From positions 1 through 15,114 of the forward strand of contig JBBQNP010000111.1 of the NCBI GenBank assembly GCA_038330085.1: a stretch of DNA of 15,114 nt. Reading direction: 5' to 3'. Numbering within the stretch: the first letter of the stretch is position 1; the number at the start of each line of letters is the position of its first letter. Shown here one piece after another: positions 6,386 to 13,219 of the stretch. The position numbers were made by a program, and so were the translations under genes. Source of the stretch: JAEUIA01 sp038330085 (GTDB lineage Bacteria; Planctomycetota; UBA1135; GCA-002686595). A model generated the notes under the pieces. It saw only the letters and a list, made by a program, of their open reading frames with translations. It searched no databases and was not told the origin of the DNA.

Positions 6386-7447
6386 ATGCGGTCCGAAGGT
6401 GTGCAGAATGATGACCCGATGCCTCCTCTTCTGCTCGCCCTCCTCGCCGCTGTTCTCTTCGGAGCCTCGGCACCTGCAAGCAAGGTGCTGCTCGTAGGGC
6501 TTTCTCCTTTGCAACTCGCAGGTCTGCTCTACCTCGGGGCTGCGCTTGGGGTTGCTCCATGGGCCTGGAGACGCCGACATGCACAGCCGCGTGCACCCCT
6601 GAACGCGATGAACAGGCGTCGCCTCGCAGCGGCGGTGTTCTTCGGCGGCGTGCTCGGTCCAGTGTTCTTGCTCTTGGCCCTGCACCGCGAATCAGCGGCG
6701 TCAGTTTCGTTGCTTCTCAACCTGGAAATCGTCGCAACAGCCGTTCTCGCCGTTGGCTTCTTCCACGAGTACTTGGGCAAGAGCGGCTGGGCGGGAATCG
6801 CGGCGATCCTCGCCGGAGGAGTACTACTTTCGTTCCAGGGTGGAGCTCCGGGAGTCGTCGCCGGACTACTTGCAGCGGCCGCTTGCGCGTGTTGGGGTCT
6901 AGACAACAACCTCACAGCGTTGATCGATGGCCTTAGCCCGGCGGAGACCACATTTTGGAAGGGCGTCGTAGCCGGCTCGACCAACCTGTTGCTTGGTCTA
7001 GCGCTGGCCCCTTTCGATGCATCCCTTGGAACGATTGCAGCCGCACTCGTCGTGGGCATGTTTTCATTCGGTGCCAGCATCGTCCTCTACATCACCGCCG
7101 CCCAGCAAATCGGCGCGGCCCGGTCCCAGGCAGCCTTTGCGAGCGCGCCGTTCGTCGGCGCGGCTCTCTCATTCCTCCTTCTCAAGGATCCACTCGGGTT
7201 GCCCGTCATCGCAGCGGGAATCCTCTTCGGGCTGGGGGTGATCCTCTCGTTCCTCGATCGGCACGAGCATGAACACAAGCACGAAGTGAGCACTCACGTG
7301 CATGCGCACCGTCACGACGACGGACACCATACGCATGAGCACGCCGGCATTGCGCCCGGCACCGGCCATACGCACGAACACGTCCATGCGCCGCTGACGC
7401 ACTCACACCGACACCTACCGGACCTTCACCACAGGCACAGTCACTGA
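6386..7447 (+). CDS. EamA/DMT-family transporter with histidine-rich C-terminal tail
   Basis: The longest frame gives 353 residues from ATG 6386; GTG 6401 and ATG 6419 (MPPLLLALLAAVLFGASAP) are alternatives, and 6419 fits the usual start of this family, directly before helix 1. No start has a well-spaced ribosome binding site. The body holds about ten transmembrane helices in two EamA repeats (AAVLFGASAPASK and the second half near GLLAAAACACWGLDNN), typical of drug/metabolite transporters of the inner membrane. The last 62 residues contain 23 histidines (RHEHEHKHE, HRHDDGHHTHEH, HSHRHLPDLHHRHSH). From memory, the HRHDDGHH...PDLHHRH tail recurs in a distinct DMT subgroup, which supports a conserved metal-binding role. 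Transition-metal export is a reasonable inference; substrate and direction are not shown by the sequence. Confidence 0.9.
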   Translation: MRSEGVQNDDPMPPLLLALLAAVLFGASAPASKVLLVGLSPLQLAGLLYLGAALGVAPWAWRRRHAQPRAPLNAMNRRRLAAAVFFGGVLGPVFLLLALHRESAASVSLLLNLEIVATAVLAVGFFHEYLGKSGWAGIAAILAGGVLLSFQGGAPGVVAGLLAAAACACWGLDNNLTALIDGLSPAETTFWKGVVAGSTNLLLGLALAPFDASLGTIAAALVVGMFSFGASIVLYITAAQQIGAARSQAAFASAPFVGAALSFLLLKDPLGLPVIAAGILFGLGVILSFLDRHEHEHKHEVSTHVHAHRHDDGHHTHEHAGIAPGTGHTHEHVHAPLTHSHRHLPDLHHRHSH

Positions 7448-7574
7448 GTTGGTGGCGGTGCGCATGCTCGGTCGTGTCATGGCATGCGATCAGCGGATGC
7501 TCGCCGCGTGAAGTCGGGGGTCCGACCCGACCTGCGAAAACTATCGCGGTCAACCGCGTTGGCTGCACGCCATG

Positions 7575-7609
7575 CCCTGTTCACCAAATCCGCTCTCGGT
7601 CGAAATCAG
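7575..7609 (+). repeat. Dispersed intergenic repeat, copy B (5' part only)
   Basis: Thirty-five bases, from CCCTGTTCACC through CGAAATCAG, are identical to the start of the copy at 6278. Similarity stops after that, and the sequence continues GGCGTGCGG instead of AGAGTTCGAG. The hairpin is kept with a G-T pair, CGCTCT against AGGGCG. It lies 128 bp after the transporter stop, in the same orientation as the other copies. Confidence 0.8.
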
Positions 7610-7692
7610 GGCGTGCGGCGAGATAGGGTCGCGCGACGGACGATGGAGTCGGACTGTAGGTTCGTCTGGAATGCGTGGGTAGGGTCGCGTGG

Positions 7693-8025
7693 ATGAGCCG
7701 CCGAACCCAACCTGACCCCAGTGATGCATGGTCGCTGTTCGAGCCGGCGTCCACGGTATCGATGTTCCTTGGGACCGTTACCGTCGTCACCTACTCCACT
7801 CTGGTCGTAGCCATGGGTACGGCCTCTGTTGCTTGGTACATCAACAGCGAAGTCGGGAACCTTCCGACCTTCATCGCAGCCAAGGCCGTCGTCGACTCGT
7901 CCAGTCATGTGGAACTCTGGCGCGGAGTGCCGCGATACTCGTCTGCGGAAGACCGTGCCGTGGCCGAGCAGCGAGCGTTCGGGTTGTTCGAGCCCACGTT
8001 GCCGCCAGCATCGGAGCCCGGCTGA
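7693..8025 (+). CDS. Possible small single-pass membrane protein, hypothetical
   Basis: ATG 7693 would encode 110 residues. A polar N-terminus (MSRRTQPDPSDAW) is followed by a long hydrophobic stretch at about residues 28-53 (VSMFLGTVTVVTYSTLVVAMG), then a polar C-terminal domain ending PTLPPASEPG. Third codon positions are fairly GC-rich, as in neighbouring genes, and a terminator-like structure lies downstream. Against it, no clear ribosome binding site is present and I recognise no family. It follows the partial dispersed repeat and precedes a gene-poor stretch. I rate it as plausible, not established. Confidence 0.42.
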   Translation: MSRRTQPDPSDAWSLFEPASTVSMFLGTVTVVTYSTLVVAMGTASVAWYINSEVGNLPTFIAAKAVVDSSSHVELWRGVPRYSSAEDRAVAEQRAFGLFEPTLPPASEPG

Positions 8026-8488
8026 TGGCGCCGAGCTCCGCCGCAATCGCGTCCTGGCTCTCCCCAAGATCATCGCTCACCTTCCTGAATACCCGTGGGG
8101 GCAGTTGGGGAGGCGGGTTTTTTTTCACCCATTTCTCAGCTCAAACTGTCATGCATTTCGGGGAGGTGGAACTGCGGCTTCACGGACGATCTGCGGAGAG
8201 TGGTCACAGTTCCAGCCTGACCTTGCAGGGAAGTCCGCCCTGGACGGGACAATTGGTTTGGCAGAGCTTGCGTGCGAGTAGCCTCTCCAGCCCTCGACGC
8301 CTTGCGCCGGTGCTCGGCGGTCCGCGACATATGACCGCTTGTTCATCTCGCGGAGCGTGAATTGCTGCCGCTCACACGTCCGCTCTTTTCAATAGCGGAT
8401 GACCGCATTGCGCCGCGCGACCCAGTGCCTTCTTCCGGCCCTGAGTGTCCGCCAGGTCCTTTTCGCGTGCGATCAGAGAAGACTGACA
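8026..8488. other. Gene-poor region upstream of the secreted DUF3494 gene
   Basis: These 463 bp hold no frame I would call a gene; several Arg/Ser-rich frames cross it and look like noise. It includes the terminator-like hairpin at 8091-8125 and a short hairpin, TCCGCT (8379-8384) with AGCGGA (8394-8399), about 90 bp before the chosen start of the secreted protein. The promoter of that gene should lie here, but I cannot point to convincing -35/-10 boxes. Confidence 0.4.
8091..8125 (+). terminator. Terminator-like hairpin followed by eight T residues
   Basis: ACCCG (8091-8095) pairs with CGGGT (8114-8118) across an 18-nt G-rich loop and runs directly into a T8 tract (8118-8125). The T tract is the longest in the window and is positioned like a Rho-independent terminator for the small gene ending at 8025. 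The stem is short and the loop long, so the call is tentative. Confidence 0.45.
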
Positions 8489-9919
8489 ATGCTCCGCACC
8501 GTTCCATTTGTGCACGTCTTTGTATTGCTTGCAACGCTAGTGGGCCATGCAAAGGCCGACATCCTCGGCACCGCACAGCACTTTGCCGTGCTTGCGGGCT
8601 CGGCTGTCACCAACACCGGCCCTACCGTCATCACGGGAAACCTCGGCGTCTGGCCCGGTACCGCAATCACAGGTTTCCCCCCTGGCCTCGTGACTGGAGG
8701 GACAATCCACGCGGCAGATGCCACTGCGATGCAGGCGCAGAGTGACGTGACGACGGCCTACAACACCCTCGCCAGCATGGCGATCACAGCGGACATGACT
8801 GGACAGGACCTCGGCGGTCTGACCCTGACACCTGGCGTCTATTTCTTTTCGACCTCGGCTCAGCTCACCGGAACGCTCACGCTCAACACGCTGGGCAATC
8901 CGCAGTCGGTGTTCGTGTTCCAGGTGGGGACGACGCTCACCACAGCCAGCAATTCGGTCGTCACCACGATCAACGGATCCGACGACTGCAACGTGTACTG
9001 GCAGGTCGGAAGCTCGGCGACGTTGGGCACGGGCACCTCGTTCCAGGGCAACATCCTCGCTTTGGCAAGCATTACGCTGACCACCGGAGCGAACATCCCG
9101 CACGGTCGCGCCCTGGCTCGAAACGGAGCCGTCACGCTCGACAACGTCAACATCGTCCCCGGGTGCGCGTGCCTGCTCGGCCCGACGAGCATGGACTGCA
9201 ACATGAACGGGATCCCCGACGAGTGCGACATCCCCGAGGCATTCCCTCACTTCACGAATTGTCCCGATTCGCCCGTGGCGACCGTGGGAGTCCCGCTCAC
9301 CTTCGACGTGTGTGCAACCAGTGGCCTCGGGGGCGGCCCGATCACGATGACCTTCGCCGGCTTCCCGATTGGCTTGCCTCCGGGATCAAACCTCTCCGTG
9401 CCGTTGCCGGCCACGGGCAACACGGTGTGCACGACATTCACCTGGACGCCGACGCCTGAACAGGCAAGCGCACTCATTGGAGGAGTCGTGCTGGAGTTCT
9501 TCGCCACCGACGCGAACGGATGCTCGGCGCTGTGCAAGATGAGGATCCTGGTGCTCCAGACCTTCTTCCTGCTCAGCCCCGGAATCGGCAATTCTCATTT
9601 CCCGATCGACGGTCACGTGTTCGACTCGCAACTGACGCGCTTGCGCCGCGCAATCCCGGTGTCGATGGACTCGCCCGCGTCGTTCGCGTACGACGCGCTT
9701 CCGTCGCACTACTTCGTGCAGGTCGTCACCTACAACCCGCTGCAGTATCCCCAGCAGCCCAACCGCTGGTCATGTCCGATGGAGTTCATCAAGGATGTGC
9801 CTGGTCCCGGCATTCATGTGCAACAGATGGGCACCGTGAACGGCATCGATCTGTCCGTCACCACGTCGATGGACGCAAGCGGCCACATGCGCGTGAGCTT
9901 CCCCTTCCTGATCCAGTAG
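8489..9919 (+). CDS. Secreted DUF3494 (ice-binding-like) protein with planctomycete-type motif and Ig-like segment
   Basis: I chose ATG 8489 (476 residues), preceded by AGAGAAG, because it begins a clean signal peptide: MLRTVPFVHVFVLLATLVGHAKA with cleavage expected before D24. An upstream ATG at 8399 would bury the signal. Residues about 26-224 match the DUF3494 beta-solenoid fold (FAVLAGSAVTNTGPTVITGN, LTPGVYFFSTSAQLTGTLTL, VFVFQVGTTL, GNILALASITLTTGA, GRALARNGAVTLDN). This family includes bacterial ice-binding proteins but also many secreted proteins not known to bind ice. A Cys-containing motif DCNMNGIPDECDIP (236-249), typical of planctomycete exported proteins, follows. Residues 256-350 look like an Ig/cadherin-like domain (VATVGVPLTFDVCATSG, FFATDANGCSALC). 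Residues 355-476 form an unassigned C-terminal region. The protein probably acts extracellularly or at the cell surface; adhesion is as likely as ice binding. Confidence 0.88.
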   Translation: MLRTVPFVHVFVLLATLVGHAKADILGTAQHFAVLAGSAVTNTGPTVITGNLGVWPGTAITGFPPGLVTGGTIHAADATAMQAQSDVTTAYNTLASMAITADMTGQDLGGLTLTPGVYFFSTSAQLTGTLTLNTLGNPQSVFVFQVGTTLTTASNSVVTTINGSDDCNVYWQVGSSATLGTGTSFQGNILALASITLTTGANIPHGRALARNGAVTLDNVNIVPGCACLLGPTSMDCNMNGIPDECDIPEAFPHFTNCPDSPVATVGVPLTFDVCATSGLGGGPITMTFAGFPIGLPPGSNLSVPLPATGNTVCTTFTWTPTPEQASALIGGVVLEFFATDANGCSALCKMRILVLQTFFLLSPGIGNSHFPIDGHVFDSQLTRLRRAIPVSMDSPASFAYDALPSHYFVQVVTYNPLQYPQQPNRWSCPMEFIKDVPGPGIHVQQMGTVNGIDLSVTTSMDASGHMRVSFPFLIQ

Positions 9920-9951
9920 TACGTTCGCGCACTGCGCCTGAACAGACTATC

Positions 9952-9987
9952 GAGGCAGCTCTCCTTGTGCCGGGGGGGGGCTGCTTC
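9952..9987 (+). terminator. Stem-loop after the DUF3494 gene, including a G9 run
   Basis: GAGGCAGC (9952-9959) pairs with GCTGCTTC (9980-9987) with one G-T pair. The loop includes nine consecutive G residues (9972-9980), the longest homopolymer in the window. It begins 32 nt after the stop codon. No T tract follows, so it is a possible transcript-end structure only. The G9 run is also a spot where assembly length could be wrong. Confidence 0.35.
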
Positions 9988-10138
9988 TCGCATGGAGGTG
10001 GTCATTCCCTGTGATTCAACCGCAGTGAAACGGCCTGGATGTCGGGGAGATGATCCATGGCGTCGGACGCATCGATCGTCCCGTGTATCGACGCTGCGGG
10101 ATGCCCGGCTCGTAGGCCGTCTATCGAACCGCCAGGCG

Positions 10139-10175
10139 CTGTTGACCCAATTCGCTCTCGTTTGAATTCAGAGCG
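10139..10175 (+). repeat. Dispersed intergenic repeat, copy D (diverged core)
   Basis: CTGTTGACCCAATTCGCTCT then CGTTTGAATTCAGAGCG aligns with the first 35 bases of the copies at 6278 and 11764, with several substitutions. The hairpin is preserved and perfect here, CGCTCT (10153-10158) with AGAGCG (10170-10175) around an 11-nt loop. The 3' part of the element is absent. It overlaps the stop codon and last codon of the hemerythrin gene on the minus strand and lies 219 bp after the DUF3494 gene on the plus strand. Confidence 0.6.
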
Positions 10176-10575
10176 TTGAGTCAGGCGTCCCTACGCTGTC
10201 TTTCAGCCTCGTGTCGATGCGCGCGATGTGGTTTGCCAGCCACGCATCGATGGTCTCGACGAGCAGGAGAGCATCTTCGTGCACGAAGCCCTGCGTCTCG
10301 AAGCGTTGCCGGAAGCCGGTAAAGGTCTGCGTGAACCGGGCGTGCGCATCGTCGTTCAACTTGGCGACCGGGCAGTGAAAGCGGTGCATGCAGGCTGCTT
10401 CGAACGCGAAGTGCGTGCTGATGTAGACGCCCAGGAACTGGATGAAGTCGCCATAGGTGCGCTTCCCGCGCCCCTCGGTCAGGGCGTCGCGGAAGTCGTC
10501 GGCCATCTTGAAGATCATCTTGTGCTGATCGTCGACGCGCGGAACCCCGGTGGCGAAGTCGTCCGACCACTTCAT
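10168..10575 (-). CDS. Bacteriohemerythrin-like protein with one substituted iron ligand
   Basis: The 135-residue protein starts at ATG 10573-10575; the frame is open further upstream but that sequence is the antisense of the divergent gene. The length is typical for a single-domain bacteriohemerythrin, a soluble four-helix bundle with a di-iron centre that binds oxygen. Visible ligands are H18 (VDDQHKMIF), H55 and E59 (STHFAFE), H78 (DDAHARF), and H116 and D121 (NHIARID). The family's HxxxH pair should place a His four residues before H78, but N74 stands there (KLNDDAH). Five His/Glu/Asp positions being intact makes the fold assignment firm, while oxygen chemistry may be altered. It diverges from a HDOD-domain gene and its stop lies inside a dispersed repeat core. 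Confidence 0.9.
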   Translation of the reverse strand: MKWSDDFATGVPRVDDQHKMIFKMADDFRDALTEGRGKRTYGDFIQFLGVYISTHFAFEAACMHRFHCPVAKLNDDAHARFTQTFTGFRQRFETQGFVHEDALLLVETIDAWLANHIARIDTRLKDSVGTPDSTL

Positions 10576-10810
10576 CTGCTGCAGCCCCGCTTCGTCGCAG
10601 CCTTCGGGTCCCTCATATCGACGGGTCGCGAGTCCGCGGACCAGCTCGAAGCAACGCGCTCGATCCAGGCGCCATGGGCGATGAGCGAGGTGGATCGCAT
10701 CCCCGCCGGATCCGCAACGCGCCACGACCCGCGGCAGACAAGGCGCGGCTCTCCATGGCGTGCCCGACACATGGTGGAGTAGCGTACGCAAGGAGGAGAC
10801 TCCCGCACAG
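10576..10810. promoter_or_regulatory. Divergent intergenic region between hemerythrin and HDOD genes
   Basis: This 235-bp region must hold promoters for both genes. It contains a perfect 10-bp palindrome, GTCCGCGGAC (10632-10641), and an AGGAGGA at 10791-10797 that is probably the ribosome binding site of the HDOD gene although 13 nt from its ATG. No clear -35/-10 pair was found. A shared operator for the two genes is possible but unproven. Confidence 0.35.
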
Positions 10811-11692
10811 ATGCCCGATCCGCTGCTTCGAAGAAGACTGGACCAGCACCTCGAGCAGCTTCCTTTGCTGCCCTCGGTCGTCACGGCCCTCATGTCACTC
10901 GACAGGCGGAGCGATGAGTACTTCGAGCAAGTGCTGAAGCTGGTCGAGTCCGAGCCGAACTTCTCCGCGCGTATCCTGTCCGCGGCGAACTCAGCCGCGT
11001 CGGGGAGCCGGATGCCGATCACGACGTTGCGCGCCGCGATCTCCCGGACGGGCAGTCACCAAGCCTCGGGTCTTGTGCTGGGGCTGGCCGTCACGCGAGT
11101 TTTCGTGCCCAAAGACGCCTGGGAGAAGAGTCTGTGGCGTCACGCCATCCAGGTCGCGACGGCGTCGCGTGAGCTGGCGCGGCGCTCTCCAGAGATCCGT
11201 GTCGATCCCGATGAGGCTTACGCCGCAGGCTTGTTGCACGACGTGGGTCGCTTCGTGCTGTTCCAGGAAGCGCCCGAAGAGCTGCGCCGCGTGGACGAGA
11301 GCGGTTGGGATTCGCCCGACGGGCTCCTTGCGGCGGAGCGCGCGATCTGCGGACTCACGCACGCCGAGCTCGGGGCCACGGCGTGCAGCAAGTGGGCCAT
11401 CCCCGAGCTCATCACCCTTTCGGTCCTGCACCACCATGCCCCGGAGCTCGCCGAGCTCGACCTCGAAGTCGCGCGGCTGGTCGCGCTCGTCCACGTGGCC
11501 GACATGGTGATGTTTCCATCCGCGATGCCGGGCAGTCCGAGCCTCGACCAGGCCGACGACGAGACGTTGCGCATTCGGGTCCTGGAGAAGCTGCCCTCCT
11601 CGCTGCGGATGGACACGGTTGGGTTGCGCGACCTGCTCCGCTCGTCGAGTGCGGAAGCCGAGGAGATGTTCGCGAGCCTTAAGCTCCATTGA
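10811..11692 (+). CDS. HDOD-domain signalling protein
   Basis: ATG 10811 gives 293 residues; AGGAGGA lies 13 nt upstream, rather far, and an in-frame GTG at 10760 would add 17 residues that look non-coding. Residues about 10-215 form a HDOD domain, a HD-related output domain often paired with sensory proteins. The N-terminal part reads LEQLPLLPSVVTALMSL and VESEPNFSARILSAANSA, the typical opening. HD-type positions are present: H111, H143-D144 (AAGLLHDVGRF), H184 (GLTHAELGA), H207-H209 and D231 (VHVADMV). Many HDOD proteins have lost these, so hydrolase activity cannot be excluded here. Residues 240-293 form a helical C-terminal region. The gene is divergent from a hemerythrin, suggesting an oxygen or redox-related signal, which is inference. 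Confidence 0.9.
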   Translation: MPDPLLRRRLDQHLEQLPLLPSVVTALMSLDRRSDEYFEQVLKLVESEPNFSARILSAANSAASGSRMPITTLRAAISRTGSHQASGLVLGLAVTRVFVPKDAWEKSLWRHAIQVATASRELARRSPEIRVDPDEAYAAGLLHDVGRFVLFQEAPEELRRVDESGWDSPDGLLAAERAICGLTHAELGATACSKWAIPELITLSVLHHHAPELAELDLEVARLVALVHVADMVMFPSAMPGSPSLDQADDETLRIRVLEKLPSSLRMDTVGLRDLLRSSSAEAEEMFASLKLH

Positions 11693-12073
11693 TCACGCGA
11701 ATCGAGTTCCACGGACAGGATGTGTGCCAGCGGTGCGGGTAGCAGCGCGTGAGGATGGCAGTGCCTGTTAACTCAAATCCGCTCTCGGTCGAAATCAGAG
11801 AGTTCGAGAGCCGGTGGGCTCGGGGTCCGGTCTGAGATGCCAGGGTTGGGCTCGGGGGTAGCGAGCCAGCCGTGGGAACTGAGAGCGCGACAACCTGCGT
11901 GCAGCGCACACGTTGCGCGATCTGCGCGGCCTCCCGTTCACCGCTCCGCGCGCACTCTTTCGCGCGTTCCGAGGGGAGTGGCTCCCCGAGGGCTACGCCG
12001 ATGCGAAGGGCTCTCCGCCTGTGGGTGTCCGTGGTGGCTTCCCGGCGACTGGTGGGGGGGCGCGATCAAGCCT
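11693..12073. other. Intergenic region between HDOD gene and AbiE-like operon
   Basis: Besides the full-length dispersed repeat at 11764-11860, the stretch 11861-12073 holds no supported gene. A plus frame across 11913-12060 reads LPFTAPRALFRAFRGEWLP and related sequence, but it lacks a ribosome binding site and runs through the promoter and start of the next gene in another frame. It could be a decayed remnant or chance. The operator-rich promoter of the AbiE-like pair follows immediately. Confidence 0.4.
11764..11860 (+). repeat. Dispersed intergenic repeat, copy C (full length)
   Basis: The element begins CCTGTTAACTCAAATCCGC and ends at GGGTTGGGCTCGGGGGT. It differs from the copy at 6278 by about six substitutions, mostly A/G, and a one-base indel. 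Both internal hairpins are retained: CTCTC/GAGAG, and GCCGG/CCGGT where the copy at 6278 has ACCGG/CCGGT, so an A-T pair becomes G-T without losing pairing. It lies 71 bp after the HDOD stop codon. Confidence 0.8.
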
Positions 12074-12129
12074 GAATGTTCATGGAATGTTCTTGTTCAG
12101 CCCGAATGAACACGATACGATAATGAACA
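12074..12129 (+). promoter_or_regulatory. Promoter with clustered TGTTC/GAACA operator repeats
   Basis: TTGTTC (12093-12098) and TACGAT (12116-12121) form a -35/-10 pair with 17-nt spacing. TGTTC occurs at 12077, 12088 and 12094, and TGAACA at 12107 and 12124. GAATGTTC repeats directly at 12074-12081 and 12085-12092, an 11-bp step of one helical turn. TGTTCA (12094-12099) and TGAACA (12107-12112) form an inner inverted repeat; TGTTCAT (12077-12083) and ATGAACA (12123-12129) form an outer one. This arrangement over the promoter fits autorepression by the AbiEi-like protein, which has a winged helix-turn-helix. Confidence 0.65.
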
Positions 12130-12145
12130 CAAAGGGGGCCGCGAC

Positions 12146-13219
12146 ATGCCGAAAACCCGGAACGACCGAAAGCCGAAGCCTGACCATCTCGCGGCCTACA
12201 TCGCGGCGCTGAAGCAGAACTGCATCCAAGCCACCGCTCGGAAGGCTGACGCCAAGAACCGTGTGGGTGATCCCGAAACCGATGCTTGGCTCCGACTGCG
12301 AGGCACGTGGGGCGAGGCGCTCTGGGCGTGCGAACTCAAGAACCGGATCGAGCGCGGCACGGTCGGCCCGATCATTCATCGCATGAAGCAGCTTCGGGCG
12401 CGTGCTGGCCGCGCGCTTCTGCTGACCGAATACGTGACACCGCCTCTAGCGGAAGAGCTTCGCAATCACGATGTCGCGTTCGTGGATGTGGCAGGCAATG
12501 CGTTCTTGAAGGACAAGGGCCTCTATGTGTGGGTAACGCACATGCCCCAGAAGAAGGTCACGCGTGGCGAGACGCTCGGACTGCATGCGGCGGGAATGAA
12601 GCTCTTGTACGTGCTCTTGCTGCAACGCGCACGCGGGCGCAACCTGCGCGATCTCGCCGCCGATGCCGGCATCGCGCTTGGCGGGGTAGCGCGCATTCTG
12701 AACGAGCTCGAGCGCCGCAATTGGATTCGTCGCGTGCGAGATGGCGTCGAGATCCAGGATGCTACTGCAATGCTCAAGCGTTGGGACGAGGGCTATGCGG
12801 ACACACTGCGTCCCAAACTCCTCCTGAAGACTTGCAGAAGAAAGCCCGGCAAGGAACTGACGGACCTTCCGAAGCAGATCACTGCTGCCGGGATGAACGA
12901 GCAGATCTTCGTGGGGGGCGAACTCGGCGCGGCCGTTCTGACGCGCAACTTGCGGCCCGAGACGGCGACGCTGCACCTCGACGGCATCGACGCGATCACA
13001 GCGATGAAGCGGCTGGAGCTGTTGCCAGATGAAGCGGGAGATGTCGCGCTGATCCAGGCATTCGGTCGAGTCAACCGTGCTCCGATGGCGAAAGCCGTGG
13101 AAGTTCCGCTCGCGGATCCGCTGCTGGTCCGGGGCGAGTTGCTTCTCAGGCCAGACGATCGTCTCCAGGAAGTGGCAGAAGGAATTCGTGTTCGAAACAT
13201 CGTCGCGAGGTGGTCGTGA
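12146..13219 (+). CDS. AbiEi-like type IV antitoxin / transcriptional regulator
   Basis: ATG 12146 has AAGGGGG at 12132-12138 with 7-nt spacing. The product is 357 residues with no membrane helix. A basic N-terminus is followed by GRALLLTEYVTPPLAEELRN and VAFVDVAGNAFLKDKGLYVWV (89-130), the pattern of AbiEi_2-type proteins labelled as type IV toxin-antitoxin regulators. A winged helix-turn-helix lies at about residues 148-205 (MKLLYVLLLQ, LRDLAADAGIALGGVARILNELERRNWIRRV). The C-terminal part (250-357) may counteract the toxin. In known AbiE systems the antitoxin represses its own promoter and opposes a nucleotidyltransferase without a direct complex. The next gene, overlapping by 1 nt, is such a nucleotidyltransferase, and the upstream repeats look like operators. 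The family assignment is from motifs and context. Confidence 0.8.
   Translation: MPKTRNDRKPKPDHLAAYIAALKQNCIQATARKADAKNRVGDPETDAWLRLRGTWGEALWACELKNRIERGTVGPIIHRMKQLRARAGRALLLTEYVTPPLAEELRNHDVAFVDVAGNAFLKDKGLYVWVTHMPQKKVTRGETLGLHAAGMKLLYVLLLQRARGRNLRDLAADAGIALGGVARILNELERRNWIRRVRDGVEIQDATAMLKRWDEGYADTLRPKLLLKTCRRKPGKELTDLPKQITAAGMNEQIFVGGELGAAVLTRNLRPETATLHLDGIDAITAMKRLELLPDEAGDVALIQAFGRVNRAPMAKAVEVPLADPLLVRGELLLRPDDRLQEVAEGIRVRNIVARWS

Noticed and set aside
6278..11860. CRISPR array
   Set aside because: Copies are few, unevenly spaced by more than 1 kb, and vary in length, with genes in place of spacers.
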